From positions 1 through 64,000 of IMG/VR virus record IMGVR_UViG_3300032456_000002: a stretch of DNA of 64,000 nucleotides; one strand, 5' to 3'. Under the pieces are notes generated by a model. The model worked only from the letters and a program-made list of their open reading frames with translations, did not search any database and was not told where the DNA came from. This DNA comes from a virus. This document shows, one piece after another, positions 25,217-33,949 of the stretch. Position 1 is the stretch's first letter. The number at the start of each line of letters is the position of its first letter. Position numbers and translations under genes: made by a program.

Positions 25217-26035
25217 TCAAAGGTAAAAACCTGTTTGATTCGATTCGATCTCTGTAAGTCTAGCTGCTGTCGGGACTGAATTAAAGCTTATTAGTTCTTG
25301 CCAGAAGCCCACCATTTTTCTTTCGGGGTCGATAACCCTATCTCTGGCAATCGTATTAAAAAAAGCAGTTCCATTCATAGCAAGATTAACTACTGTAGTC
25401 ACGTTAACTTGCCTAGCTACCCCTGTGGTAGCACTAGTAGTACCATTTACTCTTAAAATCCCAGTAGCTACTGAAGCTAACGCAAATTCCGGGTGAAACC
25501 AACCCTGAACCATATTTGAATGGGGTATAAAACTAGGGCTGACTGAATCCGCCAAAATAAGACCAGCAAAACCGGTTGCGGCAGTATTATCTCTCCTTAG
25601 TACCATCAGGATATTGGTTACAGCAGTTTGTCTTGTCAGACTAAAAAACGCCTCAACATCGCCTCCGGCTATGACATTAGTTTGAGCAATAGCCGCTTTA
25701 CCGTTGTTTGTAACTAAAGTTCCGCTGCTAATTAATATCGATCTATTAGCCGTGGAATTAGTAGCGTTGACACCATTACCATTTTGGCTATACATAATTG
25801 TGACAAATCCGCTACCTGAACCGATAAACGTCACAGCCTCCGCAACGGAATTACAATCTTGTGTCGAACCGCCAGCGTTAGCAATCCTAAACAAAAAGCC
25901 TGAATACCCACCCGATCGCCTCAAAGAATAGGCTACCCCAGACCCTGTAGCAAAATCAAAAGCTGTGGAAATAATAGGTCTTGCGGTTAGCCCTGACAAC
26001 CCTCTTAAACCAGACAATCCCGATAATCCTCCCAT
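25217..26035 (-). CDS. Tail fibre/receptor-binding protein
   Basis: 272 residues from the ATG at 26035, which overlaps the stop of the upstream gene as TAATG, so translation is coupled. The start has a collagen-like repeat (GGLSGLSGLRGLSGL). The rest is Ser/Thr/Asn/Gly-rich and beta-sheet-like (SGSGFVTIMYSQNG, VARQVNVTTVVNLAMNG) and ends FWQELISFNSVPTAARLTEI, a pattern of phage fibre tips that contain a lectin-like fold. Last gene of the minus-strand fibre cluster and the probable host-contact tip. Confidence 0.65.
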   Translation of the reverse strand: MGGLSGLSGLRGLSGLTARPIISTAFDFATGSGVAYSLRRSGGYSGFLFRIANAGGSTQDCNSVAEAVTFIGSGSGFVTIMYSQNGNGVNATNSTANRSILISSGTLVTNNGKAAIAQTNVIAGGDVEAFFSLTRQTAVTNILMVLRRDNTAATGFAGLILADSVSPSFIPHSNMVQGWFHPEFALASVATGILRVNGTTSATTGVARQVNVTTVVNLAMNGTAFFNTIARDRVIDPERKMVGFWQELISFNSVPTAARLTEIESNQTGFYL

Positions 26036-26643
26036 TAAACTAACCCCGCATCCCAAGCTTGTTTAAGATCGAATGCTAGTTTTTCTGCATCCGTAGCTAA
26101 TGCAGCATATTGAGCTAAAATCTGACCTCGCAACCTTTCAGTTTGAGTTAGAAAATAAATATGATTCATCTGTTGCGATCGCAAACTCTGACAAACTTCC
26201 CTACATTCTGCCAAAGTAATTTCATTGAACGCTTTGCCAGTTTGAGCAGATAGATACCCAACGATATTAGGGAGATGTACTAACTGAATCGCGTCCTGTT
26301 TGTCAGCTTCAATTCTCATATCATTCCCCAATCGATCCCAGAGTTCATCCACAGAAGCTTGACCCCATTGGCTTTTATAATCCTGGATAGCTTGCGATCG
26401 ATAGCTGTCTACTTCACTCATTACCTGCTGAGACGTTTTAGGTTCTGGCGTGGGAGGTGGTGTGATTACGGGGGATGGTGTCGCATTGGGATCGGTAAAG
26501 TCTACCCCATCAAATTCCCATCCAGTCGAAACTTCAAAGTTATTCAGTGTCTCAAATTGATAATCAAAAGATTCTTGCAGGGCGATTAAATTGCCCTCAA
26601 AGATATCAACTACAACTCCATCTTTTATAGCAGCGTATCTCAT
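26035..26643 (-). CDS. Tail-fibre assembly-like protein
   Basis: 202 residues. MRYAAIKDGVVVDIFEGN followed by a Pro-rich linker (TPSPVITPPPTPEPKTSQQV, about residues 53-72) and a helical C-terminal half with QAIQDYKSQWGQAS, is the layout of small fibre-associated or chaperone proteins in many phages. It is translationally coupled to the fibre gene below it and follows two other fibre genes. A chaperone for folding the adjacent fibre is the simplest reading. Confidence 0.55.
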   Translation of the reverse strand: MRYAAIKDGVVVDIFEGNLIALQESFDYQFETLNNFEVSTGWEFDGVDFTDPNATPSPVITPPPTPEPKTSQQVMSEVDSYRSQAIQDYKSQWGQASVDELWDRLGNDMRIEADKQDAIQLVHLPNIVGYLSAQTGKAFNEITLAECREVCQSLRSQQMNHIYFLTQTERLRGQILAQYAALATDAEKLAFDLKQAWDAGLV

Positions 26644-27420
26644 TTATAAAATCCTCGAAACACAAGAAACAGATCCACGATATCCAGCAACAGCACTTAA
26701 GGTTAACACCACAGCTTTATTAAGACCGCACAAAATTGGAGCAATGAATGGGGCTGCACCGTTGCTAGTTACATACGAATGATGCAACACTGTTGCGCCT
26801 GCATCTGTGGTAATTGTGAACGAGCCATTGATAGCTGTGGCAGCGCTGGCATCATAGGAGAATGACACACCACTGAGGACAGTTTGAAGGCTTGCCCCTG
26901 GTGATGCGATCGTGATTGTAGCTGCCGTGTTTACAGGAGCGGGTACGTTCGTGGCTGCTATTCCGTTCATTTCTAGCCTGTTTTGTAGTGCTGTGTCATT
27001 AGAGAAGAAAACCGACCATCGACTAACGCCATCGCTGACACAATACACAGCACCGTTGGGGAACGTGATTGCATCCAGGGAAGTAACCCCATTAATTAAA
27101 TCAGAACCCGATCGCGCCAAAATGATTTTATTGGTGGGACTAGACGTTCCAGACTCACCGACAATATCAATCCTAAAGCCTGATGTTTTAGAATTCGCTA
27201 GTGGTAACGTAACCGTCCTAGGAGCGGTTAAAGTGCCAGTCTGAGCTAGTTGAGTGGTAGTGGCGCCTACCGTTACATTAACATTGCTGAATGTCTGCCG
27301 TGAAAGTATGTCAACATCCAGGGCGATCGCGCCGCTTTTGTCGGGCAGTGTAATAATTCTGTCGCCAGTGAACACCCCAGATCTAAGTTGTGTTGCAAAG
27401 CTATTGAATCTAAATCTCAT
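26644..27420 (-). CDS. Tail fibre protein sharing an N-terminal module
   Basis: 258 residues. The first 32 residues (MRFRFNSFATQLRSGVFTG then ITLPDKSG) match the gene at 28281 almost residue for residue in pattern, so both probably attach to the same baseplate partner. Residues 35-258 are Ala/Thr/Ser-rich beta structure (TVTLPLANSKTSGFRIDIVG, FPNGAVYCVSDGVSRW) typical of fibre shafts. No enzymatic motif seen. Confidence 0.6.
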   Translation of the reverse strand: MRFRFNSFATQLRSGVFTGDRIITLPDKSGAIALDVDILSRQTFSNVNVTVGATTTQLAQTGTLTAPRTVTLPLANSKTSGFRIDIVGESGTSSPTNKIILARSGSDLINGVTSLDAITFPNGAVYCVSDGVSRWSVFFSNDTALQNRLEMNGIAATNVPAPVNTAATITIASPGASLQTVLSGVSFSYDASAATAINGSFTITTDAGATVLHHSYVTSNGAAPFIAPILCGLNKAVVLTLSAVAGYRGSVSCVSRIL

Positions 27421-27434
27421 TAATAAGCTCCTTG

Positions 27435-28280
27435 CTAGACTTGCCGACCGAGGGCTGTTTGTAGTGTTTGCACTCTGGCATAGTGCAAAGCTTCTTCTGA
27501 CGCTGTTAGGCTAGAACCGACATAAATGTAAGAAGTCACAGACCGAGAGTAAAAGGAAAAATCAGAGACGAAACACCCAATGAGGTTGATGGTGCTATTA
27601 GGTACGCCCTGATCTGATGCACCTGAGTGGCTAATTACTAAAGCCCCATTGCGGTAGAGAGCCTGTCCACTAGCGGATCTAGCCCCTGTGATGAAGCCCG
27701 TGTTGCCACTCAGGGTTGCACCAATTCTGCCCGCATCGGTAATAAACGTAAAAGCGTCAAACTCGGTAACGCCGTTTTCCCACGGAGCATGAAACTGGAG
27801 ACGATTAAACACATCCGTGCCATTGATTGTGTTTACAACAGCATCCCTAGCAACCCTATGGACTCTCCGATAAATAGAACAATGACAGCTAGTTGCAGTA
27901 AAAATACTCTGGGCATTGATGTTGGTAGTAATCCGTTTTGGATCGTTATTTGCGCTGCCCGGATCGATGCCTGCTGCTAATGAGTAATCAGCAGCAGTTA
28001 ATAATGTAGCTGTGAAGGTTGCTCCATTGGGGGCGATGAGCGGAACTAAAGCCCCGTCCCAATTATTAGAAGCAAACGGCATGATCAAGCCGCTACTCAT
28101 CTTTGAGAAGATGCCATCAGATTTTATGCCTTTTACATAAGCATCGATCGCGTTTCGAGTTGCTGTTGCTACAGATCCGCCCGCCGTAACGGTGCGCGAT
28201 ACCCAATCAGTTACGATCGCATCTTCACCTGATGCGATCGTAACTGTTGATAACCAAGCTAACGAGCCGCCTATGCCCAT
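27435..28280 (-). CDS. Tail fibre/adhesin-like protein
   Basis: 281 residues. The sequence is Ala/Ser/Thr-rich. FHAPWENGVTEFDAFTFITD, then GNTGFITGARSASGQALYRN and the final DFSFYSRSVTSYIYVGSSL and EEALHYARVQTLQTALG look like a concanavalin-like lectin sandwich, the kind often found at the end of phage fibres and also at the end of the 25217 protein. It abuts the 28281 gene, whose ATG-proximal module may serve as its trimerising base. Confidence 0.6.
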   Translation of the reverse strand: MGIGGSLAWLSTVTIASGEDAIVTDWVSRTVTAGGSVATATRNAIDAYVKGIKSDGIFSKMSSGLIMPFASNNWDGALVPLIAPNGATFTATLLTAADYSLAAGIDPGSANNDPKRITTNINAQSIFTATSCHCSIYRRVHRVARDAVVNTINGTDVFNRLQFHAPWENGVTEFDAFTFITDAGRIGATLSGNTGFITGARSASGQALYRNGALVISHSGASDQGVPNSTINLIGCFVSDFSFYSRSVTSYIYVGSSLTASEEALHYARVQTLQTALGRQV

Positions 28281-28685
28281 TTAGACTCCTCCGTACCAAC
28301 GAATTGCAGAACTATTGCGAAATTTCAAGTACCCACCGCGCCCCGCTGCTACCACAACCGAAGTAGCAGCTCCATTTATGGTGACTCCAGCGCCAGCCGC
28401 GATCGTCACTGTGCCCGTAGAATCTGACGCTACTTCCACCTCGTCGTCAAGAGTAAAAGTAGCAGCTTGAATAGTCAGAGTGAGGTTAGAGCCTGATGTT
28501 GAGTAAAGCTGTCTTAGGTTGTCTGTGGCTACCAGGTTTCGAGAGGTTGTAATCAATAAAGATTCTCGTTTTAACTGAGAAGCCACAGCTAAAGAACCGC
28601 TAATGTCAGGCAGTGTAATTGTCCTGTTGCCTGTTAAAGCGCCAGATCTAAATTGTGTTACGAATTCATTAAATCTAAATCGCAC
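28281..28685 (-). CDS. Short tail-fibre base protein
   Basis: 134 residues with the shared start MRFRFNEFVTQFRSGALTG then ITLPDISG. The rest (LTLTIQAATFTLDDEVEVAS, TVTIAAGAGVTINGAATSV, ending SSAIRWYGGV) is a beta-prism-like fibre segment common in structural proteins. It looks like a minimal version of the 26644 protein, giving a base without the distal part. It is immediately followed by the 27435 gene, possibly together forming one fibre. Confidence 0.6.
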   Translation of the reverse strand: MRFRFNEFVTQFRSGALTGNRTITLPDISGSLAVASQLKRESLLITTSRNLVATDNLRQLYSTSGSNLTLTIQAATFTLDDEVEVASDSTGTVTIAAGAGVTINGAATSVVVAAGRGGYLKFRNSSAIRWYGGV

Positions 28686-28702
28686 TTTATGACCTCTACA
28701 GC

Positions 28703-30085
28703 CTAGCCCGTCACAACGCAGTTAAAAGTAGATGGGATATTCCCAAAGCTTGTTAGATCAACAGTAAGCGCTGAGCTTGTAGTTAGAGTGATGTCGTCGG
28801 GGTGGATCATCTTGTTTACTTCGTCGTAGACCTGAACATTCACAATCAGAGATCCGAGGTTATGAGTGACGGTCAGAATCCCTGCGGTCAGACTCGCATT
28901 GGTGAAACTTTGCCTAAAGACCCCAGCGGCAACTAAAGCGGCTCTAGCTGCTGCTGGGGTTGCCGAACCTGTTCCACCATTGGAAACCGGAATAGGAGTG
29001 CCGTTCCAAACTCCAGTTCCGATCGTGCCTACTGTGGTAATGGTTGCCTGACCTACGTAGCTCGGAGAAATATCAATACTGTCGGCTGCAACTGCGATCC
29101 GGTTTGTTGTGCCAATGACATCAATGGAGTTGCCAGTTTTTGTCAGACCTGTCCCAGCTAAAACCTGCCCAGCGCCACTGGTCTGCGTGAAGACTAAAGC
29201 AGTAGTCCCCAAGGTGATTGGATCGTTAGTCGTCAGCGTAAATCCGTTGTCTGAGTTGGCAGTACCCTCTGTGACAAAGACGAACATTCCCGATCGCACT
29301 TCAGCCGATGTATCAGCATTAGTTGCGCGGGTCATTGCAACCGCAGCCCCGTTCCAAACATACAAGCCGTTCTGAGATCCGGTTGTTTGATCTTTGAGTA
29401 AAACTAATTCGCCAGCGGATAGGGTTACGCCATCGATCACCCCACCTGGAGAAGCGATCGTGACGTTAGCTGTTGATGCAACTCGCGCCGTCCCTTTATT
29501 ACCATCTCCAGCGGCGATCGCATCAACGTATTGCTTCGTCGCTGCATCCTGCGAACCAGTGGGATCTAATAGCCCAATGATGCGCTGGGAGTTGAGACTC
29601 AGCGTTGCAGTCGGAGCCGCCATTTGATCAAGACGACTAACCCTGACCTGCGTATCAAAATCAGATATCCTTGCAGCCAATAGGGTGGGAATATCAAGCG
29701 CAGCTAATGCCCGGTAAGATGGTGCGCCATTGGCACCATTAGGAGCGCCCAGAAAAGTGTTGGCAGTTTGCGAGGTTCGAGCTAAGGTGATCGTTCCCGA
29801 CGTGGTGATTGGACTTCCTGCCACGGACAAATCGGCAGGAGTAGCGATCGCCACACTGGTGACACTGCCGCCGCCCGACGCTGGGGTTCTGCCTAGTTGC
29901 CCAGTGTTGCTAATGGTCACGATCTCCGTACCACTGGCGGGTAGAGACGCGGGCATGGTCAGAATGACGTTACCCGATAGGGTTGCTGGCGATCGCAGTT
30001 CTACATAATTGGCGGCACCAGCATCAGGGCGTAATCGAATGCCCCGTAGCGCTGCTGCCATTACCTCAATTAATCCAAACTTCAT
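28703..30085 (-). CDS. Long tail fibre protein
   Basis: 460 residues. Repetitive beta-rich sequence: LSGNVILTMPASLPASGTEI, VTSVAIATPADLSVAG, then the classic fibre segments DAATKQYVDAIAAGDGNKG and PIPVSNGGTGSATPAAARAAL that recur in phage fibres of many families. A C-terminal domain (VTHNLGSLIVNVQVYDEVNK) resembles the end of the 30114 protein (PNHGLGVYPSAIAIYDETGN), suggesting a shared small distal domain. Trimeric fibre expected. Confidence 0.75.
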   Translation of the reverse strand: MKFGLIEVMAAALRGIRLRPDAGAANYVELRSPATLSGNVILTMPASLPASGTEIVTISNTGQLGRTPASGGGSVTSVAIATPADLSVAGSPITTSGTITLARTSQTANTFLGAPNGANGAPSYRALAALDIPTLLAARISDFDTQVRVSRLDQMAAPTATLSLNSQRIIGLLDPTGSQDAATKQYVDAIAAGDGNKGTARVASTANVTIASPGGVIDGVTLSAGELVLLKDQTTGSQNGLYVWNGAAVAMTRATNADTSAEVRSGMFVFVTEGTANSDNGFTLTTNDPITLGTTALVFTQTSGAGQVLAGTGLTKTGNSIDVIGTTNRIAVAADSIDISPSYVGQATITTVGTIGTGVWNGTPIPVSNGGTGSATPAAARAALVAAGVFRQSFTNASLTAGILTVTHNLGSLIVNVQVYDEVNKMIHPDDITLTTSSALTVDLTSFGNIPSTFNCVVTG

Positions 30086-30113
30086 AGCTCACTCCTCAGA
30101 TAATAAACTTTGC

Positions 30114-30878
30114 TTATGCCGTGATAGAGAGAATCCATGTCCCAGTTATCGGGGCGTAACTCTCTAGTCCTATTTCCAAAGAGTTCAAGGTCAAGGCTCT
30201 CCAATGGTCGGGCGTGATTTGGTTCCCAGTCTCGTCATAGATGGCGATCGCGCTCGGATAAACTCCTAGTCCGTGATTAGGGACTGGCAAAATACTGGCA
30301 ACCGTCAAACTGGCTTGCGTGAAACTAATGTCAGGAGTAGCCCCAGATCCACCGCCTCCACCCCCTAATCCAGGGGCAAGCTTAGCCAGTGTGACCGCGC
30401 CATCCAGGATCAACGCAGTGCTAATGCCTGCCAGTGGAATATGAGCGCCCAGCCCATAGTTGTCAGCATGGTTAGCTATCCTTACGTCCACCTCGGTCAA
30501 GAGATCGCCATAGTCAGGCGTTCCAACAGGCTCTCCGAATTCGCCCGAAATTCCCTCAACGATATAAAACTCGTTAGCCTCTAGTGCCGTAACTTCCGCA
30601 CCATCGGTAACAGTGCCACTCCACAGAAACCGCCCCACCCTATTCGCCGTTTGAGCGGATGTGAGTCTTAGCCTGATTTGCCCTGGTGTGGGTAAAATAT
30701 CGGCTGTAAAGGAAGCTACAAAATAATCAAGGCGCGTTCTAACGACAAAGCTAGCTACTGCTGACAACGAAAATAGGTAAGGACTCCCATTGCGATTTAG
30801 TAAGGTAAAAATGCGATCGAATGTTGATCCTTCAGTATGTTCAACTCTGGGTAATTGATTGGTATCGCAGGTCTGCAT
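30114..30878 (-). CDS. Tail baseplate/fibre adaptor protein
   Basis: 254 residues. The N-terminal half (RVEHTEGSTFDRIFTLLNRN, VRTRLDYFVASFTADIL, RLRLTSAQTANR) resembles phage upper-baseplate or fibre-adaptor domains. A Gly-rich linker (GLGGGGGGSGA, about residues 172-182) leads to a C-terminal domain ending YDETGNQITPDHWRALTLNS, similar to the end of the 28703 protein. It is the most head-proximal gene of the fibre cluster, so it may link fibres to the tail tip. Confidence 0.55.
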   Translation of the reverse strand: MQTCDTNQLPRVEHTEGSTFDRIFTLLNRNGSPYLFSLSAVASFVVRTRLDYFVASFTADILPTPGQIRLRLTSAQTANRVGRFLWSGTVTDGAEVTALEANEFYIVEGISGEFGEPVGTPDYGDLLTEVDVRIANHADNYGLGAHIPLAGISTALILDGAVTLAKLAPGLGGGGGGSGATPDISFTQASLTVASILPVPNHGLGVYPSAIAIYDETGNQITPDHWRALTLNSLEIGLESYAPITGTWILSITA

Positions 30879-30886
30879 TAATCCCC

Positions 30887-31321
30887 CTAAACAATCATCA
30901 AACTGATCAAAGCCCGACCCTTAATCCCTTCATCCTCACAGCCATCGCCACCATAGCTAGGAGGGATTAAGAACTCAATCTGCCCAGACTCAATCAACTT
31001 ATCAATCTCTGCCCACGCTTGCTCCCCAGCCTTTTGTACTCCCTCACGATAGCCATAGCCCTCATCTAGATAATCCCTAGCAATATCGCAGCACCATTCC
31101 TCAAAAGCAGGATGATAGCTACTCAGTTGAGCGGGGATTGAGGGAGGGACGATCGCCACTCTGCCGCAAATGCGATTGGTGGCTTTCACCAAATTGGCTT
31201 GTAATTTATCAGGACGCACTGTCATCCTGCCCGGATCGTCAAGGTCGCTAAGTTGAACGACCTCCATATCTGGGTAACGACTATAGAACAATTCCCGATC
31301 GGCAAAAGGGACTGTAGGCAT
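30887..31321 (-). CDS. Head-tail connector protein, DUF1320/Mu gp36-like
   Basis: 144 residues. FADRELFYSRYPDMEVVQLS, then DKLQANLVKATNRICGRV and HPAFEEWCCDIARDYLDEG match the helical DUF1320 pattern of Mu-like phages, a small head-completion or connector protein. The start overlaps the stop of the previous gene as TAATG. It follows the major capsid gene, the normal place for a connector. Confidence 0.6.
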   Translation of the reverse strand: MPTVPFADRELFYSRYPDMEVVQLSDLDDPGRMTVRPDKLQANLVKATNRICGRVAIVPPSIPAQLSSYHPAFEEWCCDIARDYLDEGYGYREGVQKAGEQAWAEIDKLIESGQIEFLIPPSYGGDGCEDEGIKGRALISLMIV

Positions 31322-31551
31322 TAGCTTGAAGGCGAAACGACAGGAGCTTTGGTGGTGACTGCCTTGGCTTTTTTGGCATGCTCTTGAGGAATCAAAACGC
31401 GCTCCTCAACTAGATTCTCAATGGTGGGATGATCTGCAATTTCATCCCAATCGTCGTCAGACATCTCCCCAGCGCCAGGGGTCAATGTCACTCGCACAGT
31501 GGGGGATGCGAGAATGGTTAGATTATTTCGTAGATTACTTGTGTAAAGCAT
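31321..31551 (-). CDS. Small head-module protein
   Basis: 76 residues from the ATG at 31551 (MLYTSNLRNNLTILAS), chosen for its GAGGAA site and typical start. VRVTLTPGAGEMSDDDWDEI resembles the short proteins encoded between capsid and gp36-like genes in Mu-type and DUF2184-type phages. Terminates in a TAATG overlap with the next gene. Specific role unknown. Confidence 0.55.
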   Translation of the reverse strand: MLYTSNLRNNLTILASPTVRVTLTPGAGEMSDDDWDEIADHPTIENLVEERVLIPQEHAKKAKAVTTKAPVVSPSS

Positions 31552-31608
31552 GATGATTAATTCCTCAAGATATACAGAAGGGCGCGGCGTGCTTGTATAA
31601 AACACACC

Positions 31609-32637
31609 TTAGACCTTCCGTAGAATGTACAAACGAGCGCGGAATGGTTGGGTGAAGATTACTTCAGATGTGGCGGTGATGCCGATCTGGCGATAGGTCA
31701 TGCCGTCATCTAGCATGAATGGTGCCATCGTTTCAATGTCAGCAAAGTTGCGTTTGATAGAAGATGCTGCGGAGTTCTCGGAGAACAGCATCAAGTCGAA
31801 TGCGCTTGCCCCACCAGCCGTGCCGGGAAGTGTGACACCGCTGATAGTAGTGAGATTCCCGACATCGGGATTCCGCACGTCAGCCCCATCAAACTCGTTC
31901 ACTTCAATGACATCTGAGACGATTGGGGAATTACCTTCTGCCAATAGGGAGTAAGGCGTACCATCACCGCCCACATCTGTAAAACGAGCATTCAGGCTTG
32001 TTCGCACATCAACCGAGGTCAAGACTCCAATCATGCCGCTGGTGAGTCTGGAAACTTTCTTGAAAGAGCTAGTCTCAGTCAAGAACCAGTTATAGCGATC
32101 GCCTGCTGTCGGTGTACCCGTTCCAGTGAATGGGTTCGCAGCGGCGGCAACATCAATCACTTCCACGAAAGGATTAGTAATTAGTCCAGTGAAGGCAACA
32201 GTACCATCGCCAAAAATGGTGCGATAGTGCATCCATTCTCTTAGACCTCGTTCCATCGCTTCACGGTAAGAGGCGACAATATTGACGGCAGGTTGATAGG
32301 GATTCGCGACCGCCGCTTCTTCAGTTCGCAATTCTTCCCAAGTCCAATCTGCTGCAAGAATCCCTTTTAGATTCTTGTACCGATCCATCGTGATACCGAA
32401 GTTCGCCAGCGGCAACGTGGTAGCCTTGCCGCCATAATTGACAGCCTTACCTGTAAAATCACGCCGCGCTGTCGTCAACCCTTGGGAGCCAAAGGCTAGA
32501 CCTGCCTTGGCTTCGTGGTATTTTCCTTCGTATGCCCAATATTCGGGATAGATAGTATCGATTAGTTCGGGTTCATATTGGGTCAAAGATTCACTGAGGA
32601 ACTTTTGAGCCAAGACCATTTCTTGTGCAATGGGCAT
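31609..32637 (-). CDS. Major capsid protein (DUF2184-like)
   Basis: 342 residues behind GGAGAT. AQKFLSESLTQYEPELIDT, then FGITMDRYKNLKGILAADWTW and YREAMERGLREWMHYRTIFG fit the DUF2184 group of HK97-fold capsid proteins, with an N-terminal arm and an A-domain end (FMLDDGMTYRQIGITATSEV, FRARLYILRKV). No long N-terminal delta domain is visible, which fits the separate scaffold encoded upstream. It assembles the icosahedral shell. Confidence 0.8.
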   Translation of the reverse strand: MPIAQEMVLAQKFLSESLTQYEPELIDTIYPEYWAYEGKYHEAKAGLAFGSQGLTTARRDFTGKAVNYGGKATTLPLANFGITMDRYKNLKGILAADWTWEELRTEEAAVANPYQPAVNIVASYREAMERGLREWMHYRTIFGDGTVAFTGLITNPFVEVIDVAAAANPFTGTGTPTAGDRYNWFLTETSSFKKVSRLTSGMIGVLTSVDVRTSLNARFTDVGGDGTPYSLLAEGNSPIVSDVIEVNEFDGADVRNPDVGNLTTISGVTLPGTAGGASAFDLMLFSENSAASSIKRNFADIETMAPFMLDDGMTYRQIGITATSEVIFTQPFRARLYILRKV

Positions 32638-32701
32638 TTGTTTTTATCTCCAGAGTTACAGGTTAATTACAGACTCGTTCGCAGACTCGCTTAGAGGCTG
32701 A

Positions 32702-33232
32702 TTAGAGACTTACGGAAGTCATGATGCGAACTGCAATCAAGCCTGCACCCGCTTTTGTTTCGGCAAATCTGATAGTTGTGGCGGTGGCTGTGTTGACACC
32801 ATCGGCAGCATTCCGAACGCGACCGACTTTGTTATTGGGAGCCGTGCCAGCCGTGATCCGATAATGAACCGCGCCATTAAGCTGACCACCATTCTCTGAC
32901 CACATCACCATGTCGCCCTCTGTGATGTATTCCACCATCGAGCCTGTGGGATATCCCAAGTCAGGGGCAACAGCGGCAAACGCATCAGTCATCGTCATGC
33001 CATAGCGATCAACCATGATGGGGACAATCAAAATTGAACCCGCAGCAGGGGCACCGCTTAAAGCTGTGACTACATTGGTGAGAGGATTTAGAACGGCAAC
33101 CCGACCATAGGCAATAAAGCCACTAGCGATCGCCTCTTCCACCGCGCCATCTACCGACCGAGCGCGGGTAGTGGCGTACTGCCCTTCGCCCAACCACTGG
33201 GGCTGACGGTTACTTACTGTTGTTTGTGGCAT
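32702..33232 (-). CDS. Capsid cement/decoration protein
   Basis: 176 residues behind AAAGGAAC. AVEEAIASGFIAYGRVAVLN, DLGYPTGSMVEYITEGDMVM and a beta-rich end are the pattern of the structural cement proteins found with DUF2184-type capsids. They bind the outside of the shell and stabilise it. Position between the scaffold gene and the capsid gene supports the call. Confidence 0.7.
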   Translation of the reverse strand: MPQTTVSNRQPQWLGEGQYATTRARSVDGAVEEAIASGFIAYGRVAVLNPLTNVVTALSGAPAAGSILIVPIMVDRYGMTMTDAFAAVAPDLGYPTGSMVEYITEGDMVMWSENGGQLNGAVHYRITAGTAPNNKVGRVRNAADGVNTATATTIRFAETKAGAGLIAVRIMTSVSL

Positions 33233-33247
33233 TATTTTGTTCCTTTA

Positions 33248-33949
33248 TTACTTCTTGTTAGCAGTAGCGATTCTGTCAGCCCGTCTTTTACGAGCTTCCT
33301 CTAAATCCTTCTCTGCCTGCATTTCGCCCTTGCCATAAGAACTCTTGGCAAAAGGATTCTTGGTCGCAGCATCAAGCCGACTACTGCGGATCGTTTCTAG
33401 CAACGAATCGGCATTAGCTCGGGTGACAGACTTAGTAGAAAATTGCTTGGCATTCAGCCCCGCATACAAACCCTTAACAAAGCCAGAATTCTCAGAGTCA
33501 GCTAGATCCAAGCCATCAAGGTGATCCTTCAATTCAGGATTAGCGACCTTGACCGCCTCCGCCATGATCTCTAGTGGCGACAAAGTGTAATCAGGTTCAA
33601 AATCAGGCGAATCACTGCGGATGAATGGTAGGACTTCAGACCAAAGTTTCATGCGATCGCCAATCAAGGAGGAAATCGCCTCGCCATCCATTGCTTCAGA
33701 CTTAGTAGTTTCGGCAGTGGCGATCGCTTCATCAAGGGCTGTCTTTTGGGTAACAACCGTGGCTTTGATTGTTCCAAGTTCGCTCTTAGCTTCATCTAGT
33801 GCCACTGTTTTAGAGTCAAGCTTCTCAGTTAGGGATGCAGAGTCAGAGCGCAATTTGCCTAGCTCCTTTTCGATTCCCTTGACGTGCTTGGCTTCATCCA
33901 TTGTGGGGAACTCAAGTTCAATCCCATCTAGTGTTGCCTTGAATGGCAT
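33248..33949 (-). CDS. Internal in-frame scaffold gene
   Basis: An ATG at 33949 inside the protease-scaffold gene is preceded on the minus strand by AAAGGAGATAATT, a near-perfect ribosome-binding site at proper spacing. The 233-residue product MPFKATLDGIELEFP... would be the scaffold domain without the protease. Nested scaffold genes are established in lambda-like phages (C/Nu3). The strength of the site inside coding sequence makes chance less likely. Confidence 0.65.
   Translation of the reverse strand: MPFKATLDGIELEFPTMDEAKHVKGIEKELGKLRSDSASLTEKLDSKTVALDEAKSELGTIKATVVTQKTALDEAIATAETTKSEAMDGEAISSLIGDRMKLWSEVLPFIRSDSPDFEPDYTLSPLEIMAEAVKVANPELKDHLDGLDLADSENSGFVKGLYAGLNAKQFSTKSVTRANADSLLETIRSSRLDAATKNPFAKSSYGKGEMQAEKDLEEARKRRADRIATANKK

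Noticed and set aside
25217-31605. Plus-strand ORFs under the tail-fibre cluster
   Set aside because: Long open frames opposite Ala/Thr/Val-rich fibre genes are a compositional effect; they lack ribosome-binding sites and have hydrophobic low-complexity products.
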